Source: Pseudomonas maioricensis (GTDB lineage Bacteria; Pseudomonadota; Gammaproteobacteria; Pseudomonadales; Pseudomonadaceae). Taken from it: DNA of 64,000 nucleotides. The notes below the pieces were generated by a model that worked only from the letters and a program-made list of their open reading frames with translations, made no database searches and was not told the DNA's origin. This document shows positions 17,936 to 27,400 of the stretch, in pieces. The stretch covers positions 1 through 64,000 of the forward strand of contig NZ_LOHG01000014.1 of the NCBI RefSeq assembly GCF_022790535.1, written 5' to 3'. How positions within the stretch are numbered: position 1 is the stretch's first letter; each line of letters starts with the position of its first letter. Made by a program: the position numbers and the translations under genes.

Positions 17936-18936
17936 TGGACGCCACTCTGGATCTGCTCACCCTGCTGGTATTTCTTGCGGTGCTGCTGGCGTATTTCGCT
18001 GCACGCAGCCTCAATGGCCGCCGCCAGAAAGACAAAGACGCCGCGCTGCACCTGGCCTTGTTGAAAACCCGACTCAACGCCGGTGAAAGCGACAAGGCCG
18101 CAGCTGCACTGACTTCAACCAAGGCGCAGGACATCCTCCGCGAGATGGAGCGCGTACCTTTCGCGCGCTTGCCGGTGTTTGGCAAGTCGCTGGGCAAGAT
18201 CTGGTTCAACCTGAGCGTACTCGGCTGGCAAAAGACTTTGCGCACTCGCCTGACTATGCTGACCCTGGCCAGCCTGTTACCGGCCACCCTGTTGGGCCGC
18301 GAGATGCCCATGCCCTGGGTGTCCGTGAGTGTCTTGGCAGTGCTCTGCTTTGCTCTGCTGGCTAACATCAGCTACCGCAACGCCTTGGCCAAACACCTCA
18401 AACAACTCAAGCAAAGCCTGCCCGAGGCGATTGACGCAATCACCCGCACCGCTCGGGCGGGCGTTCCGATCACCAACGCTTTCGCGTTGGTGGCCGAGAA
18501 CATTCCCGGACCATTGGCGGTGGAGTTTTCCCTGATCGACAACTGGATGCGCCTGGGCCTGCCGTTGCGCCAGGCCATGCAGGATTCGGCCAAACGCATC
18601 CCGTTGAACGAGTACCGATTCTTCGCGGTGATCCTGATCATCAACCAGGAGGCTGGCGGCAGACTGGGTGAAACGCTCGACCGGCTCGCCTCGACCCTGC
18701 GCGAACGTCAGGAGCTGCAATTGAAGATCCAGGCCAAAACATCGGAAGCACGGGCCTCGGCCAAGATCGTTGCCTCGCTGGTACCCATGGCGCTGGGTTA
18801 CATGTACCTGAACTCACCGAACGATTTCCGTTTTCTGCTCAATGACCCCACGGGTAACAGCGTGCTGTTTTATGCGTTCGGCAGCGTCACGCTGGGCCTG
18901 TTGATCACCCAGCAGATGGTCAGGAGGGTGGTATGA
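17935..18936 (+). CDS. tadB: Tad inner-membrane platform protein TadB
   Basis: 333 residues with the T2SSF (GspF-like) domain around 125-260, recognisable from LPEAIDAITRTARAGVPITNA, and four hydrophobic segments. ATG 17935 overlaps the tadA stop (TGATG). A TTG one codon earlier is less likely. It partners TadC in the inner-membrane platform. Confidence 0.94.
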   Translation: MDATLDLLTLLVFLAVLLAYFAARSLNGRRQKDKDAALHLALLKTRLNAGESDKAAAALTSTKAQDILREMERVPFARLPVFGKSLGKIWFNLSVLGWQKTLRTRLTMLTLASLLPATLLGREMPMPWVSVSVLAVLCFALLANISYRNALAKHLKQLKQSLPEAIDAITRTARAGVPITNAFALVAENIPGPLAVEFSLIDNWMRLGLPLRQAMQDSAKRIPLNEYRFFAVILIINQEAGGRLGETLDRLASTLRERQELQLKIQAKTSEARASAKIVASLVPMALGYMYLNSPNDFRFLLNDPTGNSVLFYAFGSVTLGLLITQQMVRRVV

Positions 18937-19895
18937 GCACGCTGTTTGAAGACCCGATGGCGCAAGGCGCACTGGCCATTCTGCTTGCCGGGCTGGGTCT
19001 GGCACTGATTGGCCTGCACCAGAGCAAACTCGTTGCCCCCCTGCTGCAACGCCTCGGCAAGCGTCAGGCAACAGAACAACCGAACGTGCAGCAGGCCAAC
19101 ATTCTGCGCCAGCAGAGCTTGCGACTGCCGCCCCGACTTCAAGCGATTTTGCTACCGATGGCGCGTATCGGTGAAGGCATGGCGGGCACCGCCAATGACC
19201 GTCGACATCTTCGCCGGTTGTTGTCCATGGCGGGTATGCGTAGCCATGAGGCACTCGGTCTGTTGATGGTGGGCAAATACACCCTGAGCCTGGTGCTCGC
19301 CAGCATTGTGCTGTTCGGCGTGCTGGACGCCAAATCGCGCTTCGGACTTAACGGCCTCGCCTGCGGCCTGACCGCCCTGTTTGCTGGCACGGCGTTGCCC
19401 GAGCTGTGGCTAAAGTGGCTCAGCGCCAAACGTGGCGGCAAACTCGCCCGCAGTCTGCCGGATGCACTGGACCTGATGGTGATCTGCGCCGAGGCCGGCT
19501 TGCCGCTGGGTCGCGTGCTGCAGGTGGTATCCAAAGAGCTGGCGTTGTCCGCGCCGGAAATGGCTGAAGAATTGCGCTACACCTTCGCCGAATTGCAGAT
19601 CCTCAGTGACCGCTCACGGGCACTGGTCAACCTCGCCGAGCGTACTGGCGTCAGCGGTATTGAAAGCATGGTTGCAACCTTGATCCAGGCCGAACGCTAC
19701 GGGACGCCACTGTCTCAGGCGCTGCGCACGATTTCCGATGAAAGCCGTAAAACCCTGATCCTCGACCTCGAAGAACGGGCCGGCAAATTGCCCGCCCAAC
19801 TCAGCGTTCCGCTGATGACCCTGATCCTGCCGCCGATTGTGGCGATGATGGGCGCACCCGCCATGGTGCGCATCATTCGTCTGCTCGGTAACTGA
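18933..19895 (+). CDS. tadC: Tad inner-membrane platform protein TadC
   Basis: 320 residues, also T2SSF type (LPDALDLMVICAEAGLPLG near residue 175), with flanking membrane helices. Start overlaps the tadB stop by 4 nt (ATGA). Together with TadB it forms the platform that couples TadA to pilin insertion. Confidence 0.94.
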   Translation: MSTLFEDPMAQGALAILLAGLGLALIGLHQSKLVAPLLQRLGKRQATEQPNVQQANILRQQSLRLPPRLQAILLPMARIGEGMAGTANDRRHLRRLLSMAGMRSHEALGLLMVGKYTLSLVLASIVLFGVLDAKSRFGLNGLACGLTALFAGTALPELWLKWLSAKRGGKLARSLPDALDLMVICAEAGLPLGRVLQVVSKELALSAPEMAEELRYTFAELQILSDRSRALVNLAERTGVSGIESMVATLIQAERYGTPLSQALRTISDESRKTLILDLEERAGKLPAQLSVPLMTLILPPIVAMMGAPAMVRIIRLLGN

Positions 19896-19923
19896 CCCCA
19901 TGCCGCCCCGGAGCCTACCGTCC

Positions 19924-20772
19924 ATGTCACGCCTGCGTTCTCAATTGATGCTGATCGGCCTGCTGGCCATCGGCGGCTGCACCCACCTGCCCTCGCTAAA
20001 CACCAGCTCATCGGCGCCGTCACTGGGCAAAGAAGCCAAAGAGGCGCTACGCCTGGCGCATGTCCTGCGCGACAACGGTCGCCTTGAAGCGTCTTACGAA
20101 ATCTACGAACGCATGGATCAGCGCCAGCAACTCAGCGGCCCTTACCTGCTCGAATACGCCAGCGTCGCGGCAACCGTTCGCCCGCCTCAGGAAGTCCTTA
20201 CGCTTTATCGTCGCGCCAAACAGCAACTGGGTAACGACCTCAGCCCAGTGCAGCGCCTGACCGTATGCAGCGGCAGTGGTCGCGCTTATCTGGCGCTGGG
20301 CATGGCCAAACAAGCCGAGCAGGATTTTCGCTGCGCGCTGGATGCAGCGCCGAACAACGCGCAGGCATTCAACGGTCTTGGGGTCGCCTTGAACCTGCAA
20401 CATCAGGATGCCGAGGCCCGCAAGCAGTTTGAGAAAGCACTGGAAATCGATCCCGGCTACAACGCGGCGGTCAACAATCTCGCCCTCGCCTGGCTGGCTG
20501 GCGGCGACACCACCCGTGCGATCGGCTTGCTCAATCAGTCGCGCAACAACGGCAACGTCGCCCTCCAGCTCAATCTGGCCCTGGCTTACGTACTCGCTGG
20601 CCATGACGACACCGCACAGCGGGTCCTTCAGGAAAAACTCCAACCGGAACGCGCAGGCAAGATCCTGGCTGAGTTCCAGGCAGCGCGCGACCGTGTGAGT
20701 AAAGGTGCACCGCTGGCCAGTGAGTTGCTGGCAGCCAGCCAACACCCCTTCACGCTCAATGATCAGGACTGA
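19924..20772 (+). CDS. tadD: TPR lipoprotein TadD
   Basis: 282 residues. Signal peptide with lipobox LLAIGGC, then TPR repeats (for example AFNGLGVALNLQHQDAEARK and YNAAVNNLALAWLAGGD). TadD lipoproteins help secretin assembly, in the role of a pilotin. The frame opens at 19900, but ATG 19924 is preferred because a GGAG lies just upstream and the signal peptide then has normal length. Confidence 0.92.
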   Translation: MSRLRSQLMLIGLLAIGGCTHLPSLNTSSSAPSLGKEAKEALRLAHVLRDNGRLEASYEIYERMDQRQQLSGPYLLEYASVAATVRPPQEVLTLYRRAKQQLGNDLSPVQRLTVCSGSGRAYLALGMAKQAEQDFRCALDAAPNNAQAFNGLGVALNLQHQDAEARKQFEKALEIDPGYNAAVNNLALAWLAGGDTTRAIGLLNQSRNNGNVALQLNLALAYVLAGHDDTAQRVLQEKLQPERAGKILAEFQAARDRVSKGAPLASELLAASQHPFTLNDQD

Positions 20773-20780
20773 ACACTTAC

Positions 20781-21284
20781 ATGGCCGAGACACCCGATTG
20801 CCGTGAACTGCTGCGCGACCAGAGTGGCGTCACAGCGGTAGAGACCGCGCTGATTCTGCCGGTGCTGCTGTTCGGCATCATGATGCTCTTCGAGCTGGCT
20901 CGCATCGCACTGATGATCGGTGTGGGCAGCCTGTCACTGGAGCGAGCGGTGCAGGATTTTCGCACGGATACCCGCTATTACGCGCAAGCGGACCTGCAGG
21001 GCGATATCACGCGACGCATGATCGATTCCTCATACGGTTTCCTCACCGAAGAAAACTTCACGGTGGACGTACTGGCCTTCGACAACCTGCGCCAATTCGG
21101 CGGTGCCAAGCCTGATCCTGAGGAAGACAGCGTGGACAACTCCCCGCCAATCCTCAGCATCAGTGTCGACATGAGCCAGGAGTTCATGACGCCGTTGCCC
21201 GCTTTGTTCGGCCTGGGCAACGCGTTCCAATATCAGTACCGGCACCTGCTGGGCAACCTCATCAGCGAGGAGGACGACGAATGA
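20781..21284 (+). CDS. tadE: Pseudopilin TadE
   Basis: 167 residues with a TadE-like N-terminus: DQSGVTAVETALILPVLLFG, where the Gly/Val junction and Glu resemble a TadV cleavage site, followed by one membrane helix. Minor pseudopilin required for pilus assembly. It follows tadD by 8 nt and overlaps tadF. Confidence 0.9.
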   Translation: MAETPDCRELLRDQSGVTAVETALILPVLLFGIMMLFELARIALMIGVGSLSLERAVQDFRTDTRYYAQADLQGDITRRMIDSSYGFLTEENFTVDVLAFDNLRQFGGAKPDPEEDSVDNSPPILSISVDMSQEFMTPLPALFGLGNAFQYQYRHLLGNLISEEDDE

Positions 21285-21871
21285 AATACCGATCGCCTGC
21301 TCGCCAACGGGGTAACGCGCTGGTAGAGGCAGCCTTGATCATGCCGTTGCTGATTGGCACCGCACTGATCAGCGCCGACCTCTACAACGTCAGTCAGGCG
21401 CGAAGTTATCTGGAACAGAGCGCGCATAACATTGCCTCGGTGCTGGCCATGCAGAACCGGCTGGACAGTGACGGGCTCGACGCTCTGATTGAGCAGGCAG
21501 CAGCGCCTGGCGTGCTCGGTGATTATCAGATGATCATCAGCCGGGTCGCGCTGGATCGAAAAATGCCCTGGCGCCCGATTTACCGGGGTAGCGGTGAAGA
21601 TATCTGCCCAAGTTACAGCGCTTCGACGCGTTACACCGGTGACCTGCCCGAGGAGCGTTCCAGTGAAAACAAGGCAGACGAAGACGACACCCAGAGCAAA
21701 ACCACCTTGCTGGTCGTGCAGCTGTGCCGCAACAGCAATACCCTGGCGTTGAGCAGCAACCTGCTGGTGGACAAGACCTTGCAGGCGGTGGCCTTCAGCC
21801 GGATGGTCTACACCGAACTGGAACTGGATGACCGCCTGGCTCAGGAAGTGGGGCAAGAGCAAGACGACTGA
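21281..21871 (+). CDS. tadF: Pseudopilin TadF
   Basis: 196 residues, N-terminal RQRGNALVEAALIMPLLIG as in TadE/TadF proteins, with one transmembrane helix and a periplasmic part holding two cysteines (CPSYS, VQLCRN). Starts inside the tadE stop (ATGA). It is the last gene of the long Tad operon before an inverted repeat. Confidence 0.88.
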   Translation: MKYRSPARQRGNALVEAALIMPLLIGTALISADLYNVSQARSYLEQSAHNIASVLAMQNRLDSDGLDALIEQAAAPGVLGDYQMIISRVALDRKMPWRPIYRGSGEDICPSYSASTRYTGDLPEERSSENKADEDDTQSKTTLLVVQLCRNSNTLALSSNLLVDKTLQAVAFSRMVYTELELDDRLAQEVGQEQDD

Positions 21872-21882
21872 ACCCGCCATAA

Positions 21883-21976
21883 TCGTGGGACCGGCTTTAG
21901 CCGGAAAGAGGCCGGTACATTCAGAGCTTATGCGTCGTTAGAAATGAAGCTTTCCCGGCTAAAGCCGGTCCCACGA
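21883..21976. repeat. REP-like inverted repeat, copy 1 of a pair
   Basis: Left arm 21883-21906 and right arm 21952-21976 pair over 24-25 nt with one bulge (arm TCGTGGGACCGGCTTTAGCC). It begins 11 nt after the tadF stop. Copy 2 is at 22583-22675, and the two bracket the DUF454 gene. Confidence 0.8.
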
Positions 21977-22009
21977 CATCAAGAGCGAACTGTCCATCGC
22001 GGTCCAAAA

Positions 22010-22025
22010 TTAACCCTTCTTAACT
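22010..22025 (+). promoter_or_regulatory. Weak copy of the island operator before DUF454
   Basis: TTAACCCTTCTTAACT matches the motif TTAAGCATTCTTAATG at 12 of 16 positions, 63 nt before the DUF454 start. No -35-like hexamer stands at the usual 9-nt distance, so function is uncertain. Confidence 0.3.
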
Positions 22026-22087
22026 TGTCCTCCCATCGTCAGAGCCTTCTACTGGAAGCCCACCCGCTCGCGGACTTTGCACACCTG

Positions 22088-22504
22088 ATGATGACGCCCT
22101 CTCATGCAACTCCCGCCACGGGTTTAAAGCGCCTGGGCTTTCTCGCCCTGGCTTATGGCAGCCTGGGCTGTGCCTTTCTCGGGTTGATCATTCCCGGCTT
22201 GCCAACGACTGAATTCGTTCTGCTCTGTGCCTGGGCTTCAGCCAAGAGTTCACCGCGTCTGAGTCGCTGGCTGGAGCAACACCGCGTGCTTGGCCCCTTA
22301 CTGCATAACTGGCGAAACGGTGGAGTGATCAACCGCAGGAGCAAGCTGGTCGCCAGCCTGAGCATGAGTCTATGCCTGGCGATCCTGATCTGGCATCAGC
22401 CGCCGCTCTGGCTTTTGGTCAGCGCCGGGCTGGGCATGGGCAGCGGCGCGCTGTGGATCTGGTCGCGGCCTGAGCAGATCCACACTGTACCGCTGAGCGA
22501 GTGA
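22088..22504 (+). CDS. DUF454 (YbaN-like) small membrane protein
   Basis: 138 residues from ATG 22088. Family signature GCAFLGLIIPGLPTTEFVLL, then CAWASAKSSPRLSRWL and HNWRNGGVINRRSKL, with about three membrane helices. DUF454 proteins have no settled function, although E. coli YbaN belongs here. The frame is open from 21944, but that start lies just before the right arm of the inverted repeat and the extra residues are not family-like. It is placed between tadF and tadG and flanked by matching repeats, so it looks like a passenger in the locus. Confidence 0.82.
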   Translation: MMTPSHATPATGLKRLGFLALAYGSLGCAFLGLIIPGLPTTEFVLLCAWASAKSSPRLSRWLEQHRVLGPLLHNWRNGGVINRRSKLVASLSMSLCLAILIWHQPPLWLLVSAGLGMGSGALWIWSRPEQIHTVPLSE

Positions 22505-22582
22505 GGTTTTTATCCTGGTGCTATAGATAATTCGTGTGGGAGATTTATGCCTGCCCGCTATGTCTTGGCAGCTGTAACTTCG

Positions 22583-22675
22583 TCGTGGGACCGGCTTTAG
22601 CCGGGAAGAGGTCGATACATTCACTACATTTTCATCGTCTGAATACCGCCTTCCCGGCTAAAGCCGGTCCCACGA
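22583..22675. repeat. REP-like inverted repeat, copy 2 of a pair
   Basis: Perfect 25-nt arms at 22583-22607 and 22651-22675, the same arm sequence as at 21883-21976 apart from the bulge there. The 22505-22831 gap holds only this repeat and the tadG promoter. Confidence 0.85.
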
Positions 22676-22706
22676 TATCGATCCAATCCGCCTGCCCTTC
22701 CCCACT

Positions 22707-22762
22707 CATTAAGCATTCTTAATGAACCCGCGGTTGCCCGCTATTAGGAATTATTCTTATCT
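22707..22762 (+). promoter_or_regulatory. tadG/giant-protein promoter with palindromic operator
   Basis: CATTAAGCATTCTTAATG at 22707-22724 is a perfect dyad. After 9 nt comes TTGCCC (22734-22739), then 17 nt, then TTATCT (22757-22762). The spacer holds GGAATTATTCTTATC, loosely Fur-like. The layout is the same as at flp, tolC and the heme oxygenase. Confidence 0.75.
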
Positions 22763-22831
22763 TTGCCGCACTTGCTGACACTCCCCTCATGGAGCGCCGT
22801 CAGCGCTTTATCGTGCAGGAACACAGCCCAC

Positions 22832-24418
22832 ATGAACCGCCCCTTCACACCGATGCACGCGCCAGCGCGCCGCGCACGACTGCCCAGTGCAGCCAGCCAG
22901 CGCGGTAGCGTCGCGGCGTTCATGGTCCTGGCCATGGGCGGAGTACTGCTGGCTACGGCCTATGTACTGGATACCAACCGCATGGTCAGCAACGCCGCTC
23001 AGGTCAAGCGGGCCACCGACGCTGCCGCGATGGCAGTGGGCAACGAACGCCTGATGAATGGCGAAAACTCCATGCCGAAATTGAGTGCACTGGCCTACGA
23101 CTATGTGAAGAACAATCTGGGCATGGACAGCCAATTGGCAGAGCAGATCGACTACAGCAACTTCGAACTAAGCAAAACCGTCGACGACGAGAGCCGGGTA
23201 CGTTACCGGGCCGAGGTGAGCTTCCATGCCGACCCGGAGTTGCTCGGGGGCGAACGCCAAGAGTTGAACGTACATTCAACGGTGGAAGTGATCTCCCGGG
23301 CCACCGAGATCGCCTTGATGCTGCCCAATACCGGTAGCGAAAATGACGCCCAACTCGCCGCCCTGCGCCGATTGGGGAAGAACTTCATTACCAGCCTGCT
23401 GGGCGAAGACAACAACAGTAACGACAATAAACGGTTATGGATTTCCCTGGTGCCCTACAGCCAGGCGGTCAATGTCTATGACCCCGCCGACGCACAGCGC
23501 ATCCGACGCTGGGCAACCTCTCAAGCGATCAACGCGGTTGAACTGCAATCGCTGTTCCGCACCGGCAAGATCAGCAGCCTCGCTGACCGGCGCACGCCCG
23601 ACCTCGCGTCCGGCCTGACGTGTATGAACCGAGGTCTGGTTCTGGGTGAAAACTACTTCTGGGATCAGCCACCCACCGGCCAGTTCACCCGGGTGTATTA
23701 CCGTCACGACCTGATCGAAAACGACCCGAGTGCCAGATGGGTTTCGTGGGTCGGTCCCAACCCGGACTTCGGCCTGGCCAACGGTATCAGTGATACCCGT
23801 TTCATCGTCGCCGACAAAGGCTGCCCCAAAGCCGCGCTGCTGCCACTGACCAACGACAAGGATGAACTCGAAAAACGCCTGGACGCCATGCGCACCGGTT
23901 TCAACGTTAATTACTCCATCGCCATGGGCTGGGCAGGCATGGCCCTGTCACCGGAAATGCGCGGCAGCAACGGCTGGCTGGACCCTGAGTTGCCGCTGGA
24001 TTTCAACGAAGGTGACGGCAGCGAGAACGTCAAGATCATCGTCATGCTGGCCAACACCGTGGGCGACTGGTTCGACACTGATTCCTACAACGCGGCAAAA
24101 GTCGGGCAGTCAGTCAGCGGCGAAAACAACGGTATTGACTACGCCATGCGCCGCTTTCAAAGCCTGTGCAACAGCTTCAGGGAGCGCAAGTTGAAGTTCT
24201 ATTTCATCGGCGTACGCCCGGGCGATCCGGCCGACTCCCAACGGGTGCTGTTCGACAAGATTGCCGGCCCTGGCCTGCAGATCTGCGCCCAGGGTGGCGG
24301 CGACATGGTGTTCGCCGACGCCAGTACGTTCGTTGAAGGCGAAGACCAGATCCAGACGTTGCTGAGCAAGATCGCCAACAAGATCAAACATGAACACTAC
24401 GCCCGTCTGGTCGAGTAA
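22832..24418 (+). CDS. tadG: TadG-like pilus-associated protein with degenerate vWA domain
   Basis: 528 residues from ATG 22832 (AGGA just upstream). The open frame begins with TTG 22763, which would lie at or before the predicted transcription start. The N-terminus QRGSVAAFMVLAMGGVLLATAYVLDTNR (one helix, here 20-residue core GSVAAFMVLAMGGVLLATAY) is TadG/TadE-like. The vWA core follows, but where TadG proteins have a metal-binding DxSxS, the sequence is LMLPNTGS. The gene is separated from tadE/tadF, has its own promoter and lies 43 nt before the giant-protein gene, so it may act with that protein as well as with the pilus. Confidence 0.82.
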   Translation: MNRPFTPMHAPARRARLPSAASQRGSVAAFMVLAMGGVLLATAYVLDTNRMVSNAAQVKRATDAAAMAVGNERLMNGENSMPKLSALAYDYVKNNLGMDSQLAEQIDYSNFELSKTVDDESRVRYRAEVSFHADPELLGGERQELNVHSTVEVISRATEIALMLPNTGSENDAQLAALRRLGKNFITSLLGEDNNSNDNKRLWISLVPYSQAVNVYDPADAQRIRRWATSQAINAVELQSLFRTGKISSLADRRTPDLASGLTCMNRGLVLGENYFWDQPPTGQFTRVYYRHDLIENDPSARWVSWVGPNPDFGLANGISDTRFIVADKGCPKAALLPLTNDKDELEKRLDAMRTGFNVNYSIAMGWAGMALSPEMRGSNGWLDPELPLDFNEGDGSENVKIIVMLANTVGDWFDTDSYNAAKVGQSVSGENNGIDYAMRRFQSLCNSFRERKLKFYFIGVRPGDPADSQRVLFDKIAGPGLQICAQGGGDMVFADASTFVEGEDQIQTLLSKIANKIKHEHYARLVE

Positions 24419-24461
24419 TCCCCAGGCCACTTCGTCAGCCATTTGCAGAAAGGACACCGCC

Positions 24462-27400
24462 ATGACATTGCCCGCCTCGAACACACGCAAACGCCTCAAG
24501 CACTCCAGCCTGGCATTGGCCCTGGAGCCACGCATGATGTTCGACGCGGCAGCGGTGGCGACGGCGACGGAGGTTGCCGTGCAGGTCGCGGCCACCGACG
24601 TCGCGCCCGGTGTCGAGGCTGCATCTGTGAAAGCGACGGTGACCATTACCGACAGCACCGACAGCTTCCCGGGAGTGGATCTGTTCAGCGGTGTCAAAGT
24701 CAGCCAAGACACAAGTCAGCAGGAACTGAGCACGCTGGTCATCACCGTCAACAGCAGCGGTGCCAATCAAGCACTGATGATTGACGGCCAAACCATCGAC
24801 CTAGTGACAGGCATAGGCACAACAGGCAGCAATAATTACGCCTATACCGTAGATGTCAGCGGCGACCTCACTACCGTATCCATTGCCCTTAACTCTTCCG
24901 AAAACACTCCTGATGCTGTCGGTCGCCTGATCGACAGCATCGCTTATCAGGTGAAAGACAGCAGTGTCGAGAGCGGCGCGACCACCGTCACGCTCAAAAG
25001 CCTGAGTGACGACGGCAACACTGCCACGCTGAACATCACCTCCACGATCAACCTCGATAACCAGATCAACCGCGCCCCGGTCATCGGTGATGCGGGCATT
25101 CCCGATCTGGCGCAATCCGTCACCCTCGCAGACCTGGGCACCAGCAAGGAAGTGGTCTACTCCAGCGACGGCAAATACCTCTACGCGGCCAATGCGTCGG
25201 GCACCATCGTCAAATTCGCGGTGGATGCAAACGGGGTGTTGACCAGTGAGCTGGTCTTCAAAGACAGCACCAACCTGAGCAGCATCACCGACCTGGCTTT
25301 GAGCAGCGATGGCAAGTCGATGTATGCCATTTCCGGCAGCAACATCATCACCCTCGACGTCTCGGATAACGGCACCCTCAGTTATCTCAATAGCACCAGT
25401 GGTGGTGGCGAGCTGCAAAGTGTGGCGCTGTCCAGCGACGGCAAGCAGGTCTACGTCTCCACCCGGGTCGGCGGCATAACCGTGTTCACTCGTGATACCG
25501 CGACCGGCGAGCTGAGCGGTACTGGCTTGCCGACCCTTCAGGAGGGCGCCTTGGGTGGTGGTCGCACACGGACCATCGTCAGTTCCGGGGACTATGTCTT
25601 CGTTGCGTCTGGCACCAGCCTGGTAACCCTGCAGCGTGACGCAGATGGCACGCTGATCAAGCTGTCGGCAGGCACCCTTTCCACCGGGATCCCCACCAGC
25701 ATCACCCCTTCACTGACCGCCTCGGCAGACGGCAGCCTGATCTACATCGGTGACGGTTCGACCATTCGCATTTATGCCTTGCAAGGCGACGGCAGCGGAA
25801 AAACCCTGGTATCGCTGGGCGGTACCAGCCTGGCCGGGGTCAGCGCACTGAGCGTTTCCGGCGACGGCACCAAACTATATGCCACTTCCAGCAGCGCAGG
25901 CACATTGAGCGTTTACAGCATTGGCGCCAACGGGGCTCTGAGCCTGACCCGCACTCTCAACGACGTGAGTGGCGCGGGAGCAGTAAGCCTCGCACCGGAC
26001 GGCCAATCGCTGGTCGTGGCAGGCAGTAGCCTGAGCCGCTTCAGCACCACCCTCAGCTACATCAACGGCAGCGAAATCAGAATCACGGACGGCCTGTCGC
26101 TGTCCGATAGCAACCTTGATCGTCTGGCCAACAACGCCGGTAGTTATCAGGGTGCGAGCATCACCATCGAACGCACTGGCGGCGCGGCGAGTGACGATCA
26201 GTTCGGCTTCGCTACCGCGTCGGGGCTGACGCTGGAGAACGGCAAGGTACTGAGGAACGGCGTGGAAATCGCCACCTTCACCCAGAGCGGGGGCAGACTG
26301 ACCATCACGTTTACTGCCGCCGCCAGCAGTGCGGACGCCAACACCGTTTTGCAACAGATCACCTACAGCAACACGGGCAGCAATGCTGACGGCACGCGGG
26401 TCAGCCTCAACATCAGCGCCAGTGATGGCACATTGAGCAGCGTGGCCGCAACGGTTGCCCTGCTGCTGACTGACAACAGCGCACCGACTCTCAGCGCCAC
26501 GGTTCCGGTGCAGCCTGTTTATGAAACCAAAGGCACTTCGGCCACGCTGTTCAAGGACGCCTCGGTCAACACCGGCGAAGTCGGTCAGAGCATCATCGAG
26601 ATGAAGCTGAGCATCGATGGCCTTGGCTCAGTCGCCAACGAATTCATCATCATTGATGGCACGCGCATCGATCTGTCCACCGCCAGCACCGGGACCAGCG
26701 CTAACGGCTACAGCTACGTTTACAGCCTGGCCAATGGCGTCGGCAGCCTGACCATCAGCAGCGCCAGCGGAATCAGCACCTTCGCCGCGCAAGCGCTGGT
26801 CAACGGCATTGCATACGTCAATGACAGCAACCAGGCCGTCACCGGCAACCGCAACGTGACGCTGGTCACCCTGCGCGATAACGGCGGTACGGCCAACGAT
26901 GGCAAGGACATCGGCGCACCGGGGCTGGTCGCGAACATTGTGTTGGCAGTCAACAATGCGCCCGTGCTGCAAGTGGACGTCGATCCCGACCCGACGCTGT
27001 TCTATTCCGATGGCACGCTGACCGGCAACACCGATTACGTCACCAGCGTCACGCTGTCCACGGACGGCAAAACCCTGTACGTCACCGGCAGCAGCGGCGC
27101 GAGCCTAACGGGCATCGCGTATGTCCGGGTTTACGCACGGGACGCTGCCAGCGGCGAACTGACCCTGTTGCAGACCTTCACCCAAGGCACCGGCGACGAC
27201 CCGAACACCACCGCCATCGAAGTCAACGGTCTCAATGGCGCTAACACCCTGACCGTCTCCCCGGACGGCACTTCAGTGTATGTGGCCGGGTACTCCAGCA
27301 CGGGCAGCGCCACTGCCTATTCGTTGGTGTTGTTCACCCGCGACGCAGCCAACGGCGCGCTGACCTACAGCGGCATCGTTGCCACCCAGGGCGAAGTGAA

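Noticed and set aside
22763..22831. TTG start for the TadG-like gene
   Set aside because: It would lie at or before the transcription start predicted from the operator promoter, and it lacks a ribosome site. ATG 22832 has AGGA upstream.
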